From: Paenibacillus azoreducens
Lineage (GTDB): Bacteria > Bacillota > Bacilli > Paenibacillales > Paenibacillaceae
DNA: 64,000 nt
Direction: 5' to 3'
NCBI RefSeq assembly: GCF_021654775.1
Contig: NZ_AP025343.1
Coordinates: 3,935,501-3,999,500 of the forward strand
Shown: piece by piece, positions 17,643 through 25,923 of the stretch
Position numbering within the stretch: position 1 is the stretch's first letter
How the letters are laid out: each line of letters begins with the position of its first letter
Position numbers and translations under genes: made by a program
The notes under the pieces: model-generated
Told to the model about the DNA's origin: nothing
Seen by the model: only the letters and a program-made list of their open reading frames with translations
The model's database searches: none

Positions 17643-17679
17643 CGCCCCAACCTTAGATAGCACTGTCTTAGGTCGGGGC
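17643..17679. repeat. Dispersed repeat family C, copy 5 (hairpin overlapping a GNAT stop)
   Basis: GCCCCAACCTTAGATAG and CTGTCTTAGGTCGGGGC pair with few mismatches. The hairpin includes the stop codon of the GNAT gene ending at 17668, so it encodes that protein's last residues on one arm. The tail block is missing. Confidence 0.62.
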
Positions 17680-18219
17680 TTGTGTTAGCCCCATGTCCAC
17701 ATTCAATTTCTCTAAATTAAGTCTGTATTGTATAAGTTGGTTGTCTATTCCTAAGTATTCTTCACTACCAATTCTACTAACCTCTTTGAATCCTATTTTC
17801 TCGAGCATTTTTCTGGATCTAATATTCGATTCGTGTGTTTCTGCGTCAAAAACAGTAATCCCTAAATTCTTTGAAGCGTAGTCTATCATAGAGTTGGCTG
17901 AATGAAATCCAAGTCCCTTTCCCCACAACGTACTCTCACCAATTGCAATCCCTAACTCAGCAGAATTACCTTTAATACAGGCCAGGTCAGCATATCCAAT
18001 TAACTTCTCGTTGAATTCTATTCCCATTCGAATAAAATCTTCAGACATATTATTTACGCAATTCAGCCACCATTTATATAATTCACTGGGGCTTCTATTT
18101 TTCTCCCATCCATTTGCTGAACAAAAAGAGTCATCCTTGCTCCAAATTAGGACATCGTTATAATCATCTTCAGTTAATTGTCTTAGTTTAATTGAGGCTG
18201 GAATGTTATTTGTTTCCAC
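17668..18219 (-). CDS. GNAT acetyltransferase, RimJ/RimL type
   Basis: A 183-residue GNAT enzyme. Acetyl-CoA motif region: ELGIAIGESTLWGKGLGFHS (W-GKGLG), followed by ETHESNIRSRKMLEKIGF, a typical RimJ/RimL C-terminal block. Substrate unknown. The final residues are encoded inside a family C hairpin, so the C-terminus (DMGLTQAPT) may have been altered by repeat insertion. Confidence 0.87.
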   Translation of the reverse strand: METNNIPASIKLRQLTEDDYNDVLIWSKDDSFCSANGWEKNRSPSELYKWWLNCVNNMSEDFIRMGIEFNEKLIGYADLACIKGNSAELGIAIGESTLWGKGLGFHSANSMIDYASKNLGITVFDAETHESNIRSRKMLEKIGFKEVSRIGSEEYLGIDNQLIQYRLNLEKLNVDMGLTQAPT

Positions 18220-18386
18220 CTAGTTTCACCTAACTTTCTACAGTTACAAGCTCTAATTTATTACGTTTTCATATGTGTCGGGATTTTCTTGGATTTTCTC
18301 AGCCAATCCCCAAATAACGAAGGGCGGCCGCGATGCGGTTAGGTAGAGGGATGTTTCCGGCTGATTGCGCTTCCAAATTGATTAAT

Positions 18387-18860
18387 CTAGTTTCCCTTTA
18401 CATTCCATACAGACTCTAGTTCAATGTTCAAAGTACAATTATTCATATCATTCATCATAAATATTTCACCTTCTGAAACCACTGTTCCTATTTTGTACAT
18501 CCGATAAAAAGCTTTGTTTTCCCTTATTTCGACAATCAGCCTATCTATAGAATCTAAATCAAAATGTTTTTTATTTTCTTCCAATTCTCCGAACCGAATC
18601 ACTAATGATTCATACGTCCCATATTGTTGAGTATGTTTAAATATTTCATCATGAATATCATCCATAAATTTGTTATAACTTTCCCTATCTCTCCATATTC
18701 CAAAAATGTGAGCCTTCAGAAAACTGTTTGTGCGTTCCCAACCCCCAAATTGTGCAACCAAACCAGAAACATGAGAAAGTAATTCCCACCTAGATTGACT
18801 GGTCGAAAAAACGTCTTCTTTTGCTTTATCCACATTGCATTCTACCCATTTGAAATACAT
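18387..18860 (-). CDS. ydbC: YdbC-like DUF4937 protein
   Basis: A 157-residue protein that begins MYFKWVECNVDKAKEDVF and continues with VAQFGGWERTNSFLKAHIFGIW and a YNKFMDDIHDEIF helix. This is the DUF4937 pattern of Bacillus subtilis YdbC, a dimeric alpha/beta-barrel-like family of unknown function. The C-terminal 60 residues extend beyond the recognised domain. The start lies 11 nt after TGAGGTGACAC. Confidence 0.8.
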   Translation of the reverse strand: MYFKWVECNVDKAKEDVFSTSQSRWELLSHVSGLVAQFGGWERTNSFLKAHIFGIWRDRESYNKFMDDIHDEIFKHTQQYGTYESLVIRFGELEENKKHFDLDSIDRLIVEIRENKAFYRMYKIGTVVSEGEIFMMNDMNNCTLNIELESVWNVKGN

Positions 18861-18978
18861 GTGTCACCTCAAATAAACTTTGATCTGCAACTATTTCTTC
18901 TAACTCTTATTCTAGGAATCTCGCAATATTTCCTTTATCCGGAGAAACTTACAAGACATTCACAATACCCATCTAATA

Positions 18979-19008
18979 TTGACAGAATATAGTTCGTGGA
19001 ATTATAAT
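18979..19008 (+). promoter_or_regulatory. Sigma-A promoter, TTGACA-N18-TATAAT
   Basis: TTGACA at 18979-18984 and TATAAT at 19003-19008 with an 18-bp spacer, both exact consensus. The predicted start near 19015 is about 70 nt upstream of the 20-codon ORF at 19087. Confidence 0.75.
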
Positions 19009-19086
19009 CCATACTAATCCATGTATATTACTGAGATTTAGAATTTTACATAAACGCCAACTCACACGGAAAAGGAGCGTAATCAT

Positions 19087-19149
19087 ATGCCAAATGTTCA
19101 AACTTTCAAAGCCACTGCAAATGAAAATGCTGAATCCGTAACCAAATAA
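19087..19149 (+). CDS. Small ORF, 20-residue peptide
   Basis: ATG at 19087 is preceded by AAAAGGAGCGTAATCAT, a good RBS, and the frame runs 20 codons to TAA at 19147. The peptide is hydrophilic (MPNVQTFKATANENAESVTK) with no signal, Cys or Trp. It lies between a consensus promoter and a stable hairpin, so a ~180-nt transcript is expected. I recognise no family. It could be a real micropeptide, a leader peptide, or an sRNA with a chance ORF; the transcript is more secure than the protein. Confidence 0.45.
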   Translation: MPNVQTFKATANENAESVTK

Positions 19150-19154
19150 AAAGC

Positions 19155-19191
19155 GGGCTGCAAAAGTTATATAAAACTAATTTTGCAGCCC
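19155..19191. terminator. Probably bidirectional terminator
   Basis: GGGCTGCAAAA (19155-19165) pairs perfectly with TTTTGCAGCCC (19181-19191). Read leftwards, the hairpin is followed by GCTTTTTATTTGG, so it should end the sigma/anti-sigma operon. Rightwards the tail is only moderately T-rich. Confidence 0.8.
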
Positions 19192-19241
19192 TATCATTTC
19201 ATTTTGCTTAGTCATTTATCGTTTTCCGACAAGGAATCCCC

Positions 19242-20807
19242 TTAATCTCTTGCCTCCCAAGGGAGTTTCGTATCGCCCCACAATTCGAAGGACCAATCAA
19301 CATCCTTGAATACTTTATTAACGACCGTACGTGTTAAAGTCAACTTGGAGGGAACATGGTCCATTCCGCGAATGTAAAACTCTGAATCGTGAATGATGGT
19401 CATGTTTCCGGCTGACGCTGGATTATAGCTCATCGACTGAATCGATACGGGGTATTCCTGCCCTTTTTCATCAACAGCTACCCACGTTTCATTTTCGACT
19501 TGATTTGCATATATTCCATCTGACTTCAGAGTTAATTCTTTGGTGCCTGGGGAATTTGATGCCTTAAGCTCATAGCCCGAGAATATCACCTTGTCACCCT
19601 CTCCTATAAAGACCGCCGGTTCTGTTATCAGCTGAGAAGGTTTAATGACAACGGAATCCTTTTTATTAATCGGTAAAGAGTATCCGTCGAGTACAAAACG
19701 AATGTCCTTGCTTTCCGGCGACATAACGAGGGGCTGAATCAAATCGGTAAAATTCTTCTCTTTGGTGCCCTCATTCATTTCTGCTGCTTTTATTAACGGC
19801 TCAATCGCCCCCGTTTTACCAAAGTCAAATTCCTCCTTCTCCCCTTGCGCATTCATCGTTTCCAAATGATAAAAGATACCTATTTGCTTACCGGACGGAT
19901 CCGCAGCAAGTTTGGATAGCTTGTCATCCATTGAAGCAGCGTAATCGAGCCTGATCCCGTTTGGCGTTCGGATTACGTTTTTGGCTGTGATCGACAGACC
20001 ATCCGGTGAAGTATATTGCTGATTCACATTTTTTTCAACGGACCATTTTTTCGCTTCCCGCATATCAAGATCGAATTGAAAATGCCAATTGACCTTCATA
20101 GGTTCTCGGGTCGGATTCTTCTCTGTAAAAATTTCAATTTGATCTATGTCACTTCTTACAACGATGGTGTCAGGCACAGGTCCTGTGAATAAATACGTAT
20201 ATTCTTGTATCCCTGGATAGGAGTTTCCCAAAGCATTTACTCTTCGGGCCACTTCATTCCCCTGAAAGTCCGTAATATGGAAGTCATCACCTTCCCGCAA
20301 GGGCGACTGCAATCTGCTTCCGTCCGGAGCCGTCTGCCGCGTCGAAATCACGATCCGCGAACGGTCGAAAAGCACATTCTCAATTTGAAATGTATAACCT
20401 TTGTCCTCAACTTTAATGCCCGGAGTGTCTATCAACCCAAGCGGTTTCGATATATTATAGTCGTTGTACCAAACCCAATCCTCCATTCCAGGCGGATTCT
20501 TTTCTTCAGCTGTCTTCGGCTTTGGTTGAAACACACTCATAGCCTGATCCTGGAACTGAGTCTGCCATATCGCCGAAACTCCCGCCAAGATGATTACTGC
20601 CGCGGTTGTCCCCGCAATCCATCCCCTTATTCTGCGCTTGCTTCGTGCTGCTGTAATATGATCAAATATCTGCGCTTCATCCGTGCCGCGTACCATCTCG
20701 ACGTTCTCCAGTTTCTGCATGACCTGGCTTGTGAAATCGGCATCCGGGCCTTCAGCGAATAAGACATCGCTCCAAGTCTGTTCTTCTTGATCAGAAAAAG
20801 ATTTCAT
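19242..20807 (-). CDS. DUF4179 anti-sigma-factor-like membrane protein
   Basis: A 521-residue protein. The first ~75 residues are cytoplasmic and charged (KSFSDQEEQTWSDVLFAEG), one transmembrane helix lies at about 83-102 (WIAGTTAAVIILAGVSAIW), and the long extracellular part is beta-rich as in DUF4179 proteins. Overlap of 17 bp with the upstream ECF sigma gene and this topology support a role as its anti-sigma factor/sensor. A ZAS-type His-x3-Cys-x2-Cys motif is not seen, so the sigma-binding surface is of another type. Confidence 0.85.
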   Translation of the reverse strand: MKSFSDQEEQTWSDVLFAEGPDADFTSQVMQKLENVEMVRGTDEAQIFDHITAARSKRRIRGWIAGTTAAVIILAGVSAIWQTQFQDQAMSVFQPKPKTAEEKNPPGMEDWVWYNDYNISKPLGLIDTPGIKVEDKGYTFQIENVLFDRSRIVISTRQTAPDGSRLQSPLREGDDFHITDFQGNEVARRVNALGNSYPGIQEYTYLFTGPVPDTIVVRSDIDQIEIFTEKNPTREPMKVNWHFQFDLDMREAKKWSVEKNVNQQYTSPDGLSITAKNVIRTPNGIRLDYAASMDDKLSKLAADPSGKQIGIFYHLETMNAQGEKEEFDFGKTGAIEPLIKAAEMNEGTKEKNFTDLIQPLVMSPESKDIRFVLDGYSLPINKKDSVVIKPSQLITEPAVFIGEGDKVIFSGYELKASNSPGTKELTLKSDGIYANQVENETWVAVDEKGQEYPVSIQSMSYNPASAGNMTIIHDSEFYIRGMDHVPSKLTLTRTVVNKVFKDVDWSFELWGDTKLPWEARD

Positions 20808-21357
20808 ATGCCAACTCTCCTTTGTTTTCCAACTCTTTCTTCAGACGCCGCTTGCCGCGATGCAGCGCATTCCGGACTTGTCCCATGCTGAATCCGGTTA
20901 TTTTTATAATCTCCTCATAAGATAATTCATTTGTATACTTGAGAAGCAGGACCAATCGGTAGTTTTCAGGCAAACATTTTAAATGACGATAAATATCCCG
21001 CTTCATTTCTTTTTCCAAAACACTCTGCTCCGGTGTAATTCCTTTATCCGTTTCTTCCATTCCTTCCACTACATCAACCGGGATAGGCCTGCGTTTTCGC
21101 AAAAAATCTTTTGTTACATTAACTGCTATAGTGTATACCCAAGCGCTTAAGCTGCTTCCCTCCTGGTAACGGGGGAGAAACCTGTACATACGTATGAATG
21201 TTTCCTGCGCTAAATCCTGTGCATCCTGATGATCGGCCCCCATCCCGCGGATCACTCCATAGACCTTATGTTTATAACGATCTACGAGCGCGGAAAACAA
21301 CTGCTTATCATGATCGATGATGCGCCGGATCAAATCCGCCTCTTGTTGTGAATCCAT
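20791..21357 (-). CDS. ECF-type RNA polymerase sigma factor
   Basis: A 188-residue sigma-70 family protein. Region 2 includes DAQDLAQETFIRMYRFLPRY and the promoter-melting W of LSAWVYTIAVNVTKD; region 4 has LLLKYTNELSYEEIIKITGF and VRNALHRGKRRLKK. It resembles SigW-like ECF factors. The 3' end overlaps the DUF4179 gene, so the pair forms a sigma/anti-sigma operon with translational coupling. RBS TCAGGAGGAAAAGT. No clear AAC/CGT-type autoregulatory promoter could be assigned in the 376 bp upstream. Confidence 0.93.
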   Translation of the reverse strand: MDSQQEADLIRRIIDHDKQLFSALVDRYKHKVYGVIRGMGADHQDAQDLAQETFIRMYRFLPRYQEGSSLSAWVYTIAVNVTKDFLRKRRPIPVDVVEGMEETDKGITPEQSVLEKEMKRDIYRHLKCLPENYRLVLLLKYTNELSYEEIIKITGFSMGQVRNALHRGKRRLKKELENKGELAYEIFF

Positions 21358-21733
21358 ACTTTTCCTCCTGACTTGTTGTTCATCTCAATCTAATAACTCC
21401 ACAAGTCTCTTATACTTCTCACTTTGCGTTAATTATTTTTGGATTTTAGTATACGGAAGCGATCCGGAAGCCTAATTGATGCGCTTCATTAACTTCCAGC
21501 TCAAAGCAGACCAAACGGTATTGTTATATCGGCAGTTAACCTGCTTTTAGTAATGCCTTGAAGTATTTCGTAATCCGGTCAAAGAAAAATGCATCCAAAT
21601 TTTAGAGTATCTTAAAGATTAATTAAGGTTCCTTTCAGGTTGGCTGTTTACAATATGACTAGGCTGAAACCCTTACCTCCCGTAACGATCGCATATGACA
21701 AGCACTAAAAATTAGGAAAAGAGGATTTTAACC
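21358..21733. other. Divergent intergenic region, 376 bp
   Basis: Lies between the sigma factor (minus) and a secreted protein (plus), so it must hold both promoters. Candidate elements are weak; none reaches a convincing -35/-10 pair. No ORF, repeat or hairpin stands out. The RBS of the plus-strand gene (AAAAGAGGATTTTAACC) is at its right end. Confidence 0.5.
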
Positions 21734-22129
21734 ATGAACATAAAGCGAGTGATGATTGTCGGAACGATGGTAGTTATTATGTCTTTCGGAAGCACCGCGT
21801 TAAGCGGCTCCATCACAAGCGCAAGTCCTGCAACAAAGTTTTCTTCGACTGGCATTGCAGACAAAGATAAAGATGATCTGTTGGAAGCACTTAATCAATC
21901 GTCCGATGAGGAATTATATGAATCCTTGTATGAAGGCAAGTCCCTGAATGACATTGCGTCCGAACAGGGCGGAAACATCGCGAGTGTCATCCAAATCCAG
22001 ATGGCTCAGCTTACGCAGCAGTTGGATGAACGTCTGCGCAGTGGCAACATTACCGCTGAACAGTATGCCGCACATAAGGAGGAACTCAGAGAAATCGTTG
22101 AACAGAGCGTCTTCACTTCCTTCGGTTAA
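21734..22129 (+). CDS. Small secreted hypothetical protein
   Basis: A 131-residue protein with a Sec signal peptide (KRVMIVGTMVVIMSFGSTAL, cleavage probably after the SASPA region). The mature part is helical and acidic. It has KSLNDIASEQGG, then QLTQQLDERLRSGNITAEQYAAHKEELR, a pattern seen in DUF2680-like exported proteins with SHOCT-like ends. Function unknown. It lies divergent from the ECF sigma operon and might belong to its regulon; this is inference. A strong terminator follows. Confidence 0.78.
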   Translation: MNIKRVMIVGTMVVIMSFGSTALSGSITSASPATKFSSTGIADKDKDDLLEALNQSSDEELYESLYEGKSLNDIASEQGGNIASVIQIQMAQLTQQLDERLRSGNITAEQYAAHKEELREIVEQSVFTSFG

Positions 22130-22200
22130 CAGAAGGTACATAAAGACGAAAACCTTTCATATTAGAAACTGTATGTTCAAACTCTCATCAAAAGGATAGA

Positions 22201-22266
22201 AAAAGGACTTTCCCTGCATTCGTATGCATCTTGGCCAATCGGCCTGACCCGGGGAGAGTCCTTTTT
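22201..22266 (+). terminator. Rho-independent terminator
   Basis: AAAAGGACTTTCCC (22201-22214) pairs along 14 positions, with one G-T pair, with the region 22251-22265, ending in AGTCCTTTTT. It ends the secreted-protein transcript. Confidence 0.85.
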
Positions 22267-22487
22267 GATGTAAATGCTTCTTCTAATCTAGACTAAAAGT
22301 CCATGCCAAGCCGGTTTCCAAACGGATCTTCAAATATTCCGCTGCTCATCCATGTTTTGCTCTGATACGGACTGAGTAATCGGATTGTTAATAGGTATTA
22401 ACTATAACATCTATATTTTATATATATTTTATTAATAAGATCAAATGAAGGATAATGGTCGTAATACCGATAACGGGAGTGATGATG

Positions 22488-23267
22488 ATGAGTTCGATCA
22501 ATCAATGGCAGCCGGAAGTTTATGACCAAAAGCTTGGATTCGTTTCGGAGTATGGCAAAGAGATCGTTACGTTACTTAATCCTCAAAAGAATGAGCTAAT
22601 ATTGGATCTTGGCTGCGGTACGGGTGACCTTACCTATGAAATTTCCTTATCGGGTGCCAAGGTCCATGGTGTGGACGCATCCGCGGATATGATCCGCAAA
22701 GCACAAGATAAATACCCTTCCCTTCATTTCGATATTGCAGATGGGCAGCAGTTTCATACCGAAGTGCTTTATGATGCCGTATTTTCGAATGCTGCGCTTC
22801 ATTGGATGAAGGATGCTAATGGGGTGATCCAGAGTGTATGTCATGCGTTAAGGCCCGGGGGGCGATTTGTTGCGGAGTTCGGAGGAAAAGATAATGTAAA
22901 AACGATTGTTGACGCTATGATCGATGTACTTACAGAGGAATATGGGATCGACGCCGCAGCGCGAAACCCATGGTATTTTCCAAGTATCGGCGAATACTGC
23001 GCGCTGCTTGAACGCCAGGGATTCACGGTGCGTCTGGCCCATTATTTCGACAGACCCACGAAACTTCAGGACGGCGAACAAGGTCTGCTCAGTTGGTTGG
23101 CTCAATTCGGGGATGATTTTTTTCAGGGATTTACAGCCGGAGAAATCAGTCATATCTGCCGTATCGTGAGCCGGAGGGTTAATTCAAAGCTATGGCATGA
23201 TGATGCTGTATATGCCGACTACAAGCGAATTCGCGTTATTGCCGAGAAACCCATCCACGCGACATAG
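22488..23267 (+). CDS. Class I SAM methyltransferase, trans-aconitate methyltransferase-like
   Basis: About 260 residues. Motif I LILDLGCGTGDLTYEIS at about residue 36, VHGVDASADMI, and YDAVFSNAALHWMKD, the last a hallmark of Tam-like methyltransferases. The C-terminus also fits (ALLERQGFTVRLAHYFDRPT). Three consecutive ATG codons follow GGGAG; the third (22488) has the best spacing. Substrate not certain. It stands alone on the plus strand, with a weak GC-rich hairpin (about 23310-23335) after the stop. Confidence 0.88.
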   Translation: MSSINQWQPEVYDQKLGFVSEYGKEIVTLLNPQKNELILDLGCGTGDLTYEISLSGAKVHGVDASADMIRKAQDKYPSLHFDIADGQQFHTEVLYDAVFSNAALHWMKDANGVIQSVCHALRPGGRFVAEFGGKDNVKTIVDAMIDVLTEEYGIDAAARNPWYFPSIGEYCALLERQGFTVRLAHYFDRPTKLQDGEQGLLSWLAQFGDDFFQGFTAGEISHICRIVSRRVNSKLWHDDAVYADYKRIRVIAEKPIHAT

Positions 23268-23347
23268 AGGATTTCCCCAAGTTTCCTCGAATACATGAAA
23301 ATATACGTTTAAATAGCCGCCCCGCTCATGGGACGGCTTCGCAATTT

Positions 23348-24778
23348 CTATTTTGACGATCGCTTGGAAGGATGAATCGTATCGATGAACAGCAGGCCGT
23401 CATATTGATCGCGGATGATCATTTTTTCCTCCAACTTCCCCCATGCTTTAGCGATTCTGGGTGTAAACATCCATGACGTTGACGGTTCCAACTTGGCCCC
23501 GCTCAAGTCGATGAATTGGAACGGATGTCCCCCCGCCTTTAAAATATCCTCCATGCTGCCTGTTTGGTGAGGTAAAGAAACGGACTCGACTTTTTGATTG
23601 TTCAAATTGGAGCTTCCCTGATATGCATATAACCCGATGACGTAATGTTCTTTTTTCAGCGAAAACGGCAGCATCTCCCCCATCGTCGGATAAGGATGAT
23701 TGTTAAAATCAAAACCGTCATGTTCGGTAATCATCGTGGAGTTATGTTTCCGCACATGGTAATTATGTCCCCAAAAGATGATTTTTTTATCCGGATATAA
23801 ACGTTCGGCGAGCCAAGCCGCATTATTGGCCATCTGCTGATCACGAATATAACTGGCTTCTTTGATTTGATTTTCCGGTTCTATCTGAGCAAACAGCTTT
23901 ACCATATGTATTATATACGTATCCACCATATCGATCCGGTTCTGCAGGACGCGTTCGAGCGACGGAACCAATTCCGGATTCGCCGGGTAGGCTTGCTGCA
24001 GCTTCGTTTCATTTTCTTTAACGAATTGCTGGATCAAGCGATATTTTTCGATTAGCTGCGTTTGTTCGCGGTTGAATTGCTTCAGATCAGTGTACGAGTG
24101 CATTTTTACATACCAGCGTTCCGCTTCTCCAAAATCTGCGGCCTTCCCTTGATCTATACTTGAAAACCATTTCTCTACGAAGGTTATAAACGAATTGGAT
24201 GTCCCCTGCACATCCACTCCGGTTAAAATCAGCGGATGCTTTGATTTGCTTTGCTCAGCTATATATTCGAATAGCGGCAAATTTTCCTGTACATGCCATA
24301 CGCCAAAAATCGATTTTTCCATTGTATCTTGCGGTTTATCATGATTAATTTGCGCATACGCAGTAGATGCATCCGCCAAATTGGATTCAAAGGCCAGTAC
24401 ACTGTACCCCATTTGTTCATGCAAAAATTTCACCAAACGCACCTTGGCCAAATTATATTCCGATGCGCCATGCGATGCTTCGCCAAGACTGATCATCCGC
24501 TTATCCTTCAGAAGGGACTTAAGAAATTGCAAATCAGGATAGGAATCCGCTGAGCTGTTCCGATTGCCGGTCAACTCCGGTTTTGCGGCGATGGCAATGG
24601 CCTTCGCATTTTTCTTGACCCACTGCTTCCACAAGTCGATGTTTCCTTGGTCCGTTACAGATGCTTTATTACTGTTACCGGTGTTGCTCCCTGCAGCCCC
24701 CGCAACCCCTGACAATAATGAGGATACAATAACCAGTGCAGCTGCACTCATCACAAATTTCCTTTTCCAACCGATCAT
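23348..24778 (-). CDS. Erythromycin esterase family protein, secreted
   Basis: About 476 residues with a Sec signal peptide (WKRKFVMSAAALVIVSSLLS, then GVAGAAG). The mature protein has the Ere family core: MISLGEASHGASEYNLAKVR with the essential His, VLAFES, and IIFWGHNYHVRK. True EreA/EreB enzymes open the macrolide ring; many family members in Bacillales have no known macrolide activity, so resistance is not claimed. The ATG at 24778 follows GGAAGGTGAATCAA and gives a clean signal peptide; the longer start at 24814 would add 12 residues. Confidence 0.87.
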   Translation of the reverse strand: MIGWKRKFVMSAAALVIVSSLLSGVAGAAGSNTGNSNKASVTDQGNIDLWKQWVKKNAKAIAIAAKPELTGNRNSSADSYPDLQFLKSLLKDKRMISLGEASHGASEYNLAKVRLVKFLHEQMGYSVLAFESNLADASTAYAQINHDKPQDTMEKSIFGVWHVQENLPLFEYIAEQSKSKHPLILTGVDVQGTSNSFITFVEKWFSSIDQGKAADFGEAERWYVKMHSYTDLKQFNREQTQLIEKYRLIQQFVKENETKLQQAYPANPELVPSLERVLQNRIDMVDTYIIHMVKLFAQIEPENQIKEASYIRDQQMANNAAWLAERLYPDKKIIFWGHNYHVRKHNSTMITEHDGFDFNNHPYPTMGEMLPFSLKKEHYVIGLYAYQGSSNLNNQKVESVSLPHQTGSMEDILKAGGHPFQFIDLSGAKLEPSTSWMFTPRIAKAWGKLEEKMIIRDQYDGLLFIDTIHPSKRSSK

Positions 24779-24912
24779 TTGATTCACCTTCCATGAATGT
24801 CTTGTTATCTTCATAGTTTCAGCATACTAGGTGAACTTTAATATGTGGGGAGATTTCGTTTAAAGTTTGTTTAAAGTTTATTTTGAAAATGTAATTAAGT
24901 TGGTGAAGCAGC

Positions 24913-24938
24913 AAAAAGCCGCCGAGGTACTTAGCGGC
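24913..24938 (-). terminator. Rho-independent terminator of the wecB remnant
   Basis: On the minus strand GCCGC (loop TAAGTACCTCG) GCGGC is followed by TTTTTGC. It lies about 30 nt past the wecB stop at 24968. Confidence 0.65.
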
Positions 24939-24967
24939 AGCTTAGTAATTAAACTTGATAATTTAGA

Positions 24968-25730
24968 CTATCCCTCAAACTCACCCGGAAGATTCGCAAT
25001 AAAACCAAAGTGGTGTGCAAGGATTTCGACAATACGCCTTGATGCTTGTCCGTCCCCAAAGGGATTACCTGCATTTGCCATCCTATTGTATAAACTTGAA
25101 TCATTAAGAAGCCGAGCGGTTATGTCATAAATAGAAGACTCCTCCGTTCCCGCTAAATATACAGCATTAGCCGTAACAGCCTCCGGTCTTTCCGTCGTAT
25201 CGCGCATCAACACAAGCGGCTTTTTAAAAACCGGAGTTTCTTCCTGAAGACCGCCAGAGTCGCTTAAGATAAGATGGGATCGCGAAATCAGGTTAATCAT
25301 GTCAGGGTATTCAATCGGATCAAGCAAATGTATTCTGTCATGACCTGAAAGCTTTTTGAATGCAATCTCACGCACAGTTGGGCTTAAATGAACCGGGTAA
25401 ATGACGGAGACATCGGGGTGCTCATCGGCAATGCGCCGTATGGCAGCAAACATTTTTTCCATTGGCAATCCATAATTTTCTCTGCGGTGTGCTGTTACCG
25501 TGATGATTTTCCCTTCATGTTGGATCAAGCTGTTCAGTTTCGTTTCATTAAATTCGTAGTCCGGCTTGCTGGTGTATATGGCAGCATCTACGGCAGTTTG
25601 CCCTGTGATAAAGATATGTTCGCTATTATAGCCTTCTTTGATTAGATTATCCTTGCCTACTGATGTAGGTGCGAATAATAAATCGGTTACGACATCAACG
25701 AATGAATGCTTCAGGTAAATTAGCCGTCCT
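24968..25730 (-). pseudogene. wecB: 5'-truncated UDP-GlcNAc 2-epimerase
   Basis: The C-terminal ~245 residues of a non-hydrolysing UDP-N-acetylglucosamine 2-epimerase are clear: LLFAPTSVGKDNLIKEGY, VTAHRRENYG, LSDSGGLQEE and RDTTERPEAV. The longest Met-initiated frame starts only at 25528, but the same frame is open upstream through FVDVVTDLLFAPT. Before that the homology (RTANLPEAF) continues in another frame and stops at 25730, where repeat B begins. The catalytic N-terminal half is absent, so the enzyme should be dead. Confidence 0.8.
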
Positions 25731-25733
25731 ACT

Positions 25734-25880
25734 AAAATAACCCCACAAAGAGTATCGGAAAGAAGTCCGGCGCCTCTTACAGAGGGGCGCTTTTGCCAAG
25801 CAAAAGTACTGAGTGACGTGTAGCCTTTGAAGCTTATTCCGATTACTTTGCTGGGACCCCGGAAGTTTATACTGATATGT
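25734..25880. repeat. Dispersed repeat family B, copy 1, with ~62-bp insertion
   Basis: Starts TAAAATAACCCCACAAAG and ends ATTCCGATTACTTTGC then GGACCCCGGAAGT, matching copies at 47811 and 63564. Between ACAAAG and TGACGTG it carries about 62 extra bases (25751-25812), including a GCGCCTCT/AGGGGCGC hairpin, that copy 3 lacks. Confidence 0.75.
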
Positions 25881-25881
25881 T

Positions 25882-25905
25882 AAAAAAAGCCGCGGTACAC
25901 GCAGC
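25882..25905 (-). terminator. Rho-independent terminator of the DMT permease gene
   Basis: On the minus strand GCTGCG and CGCGGC pair (one G-T) around a short loop and are followed by a run of seven T. Confidence 0.7.
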
Positions 25906-25923
25906 TTCTAATGTCTATTCGAA

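Noticed and set aside
7674..17679. Family C repeats as integron attC sites
   Set aside because: No GTTRRRY/RYYYAAC core pair and no tyrosine integrase gene in the window.
23348..24778. Calling the erythromycin-esterase-family protein a macrolide resistance gene
   Set aside because: Only the family fold and catalytic His are visible; most such secreted homologues have no shown macrolide activity.
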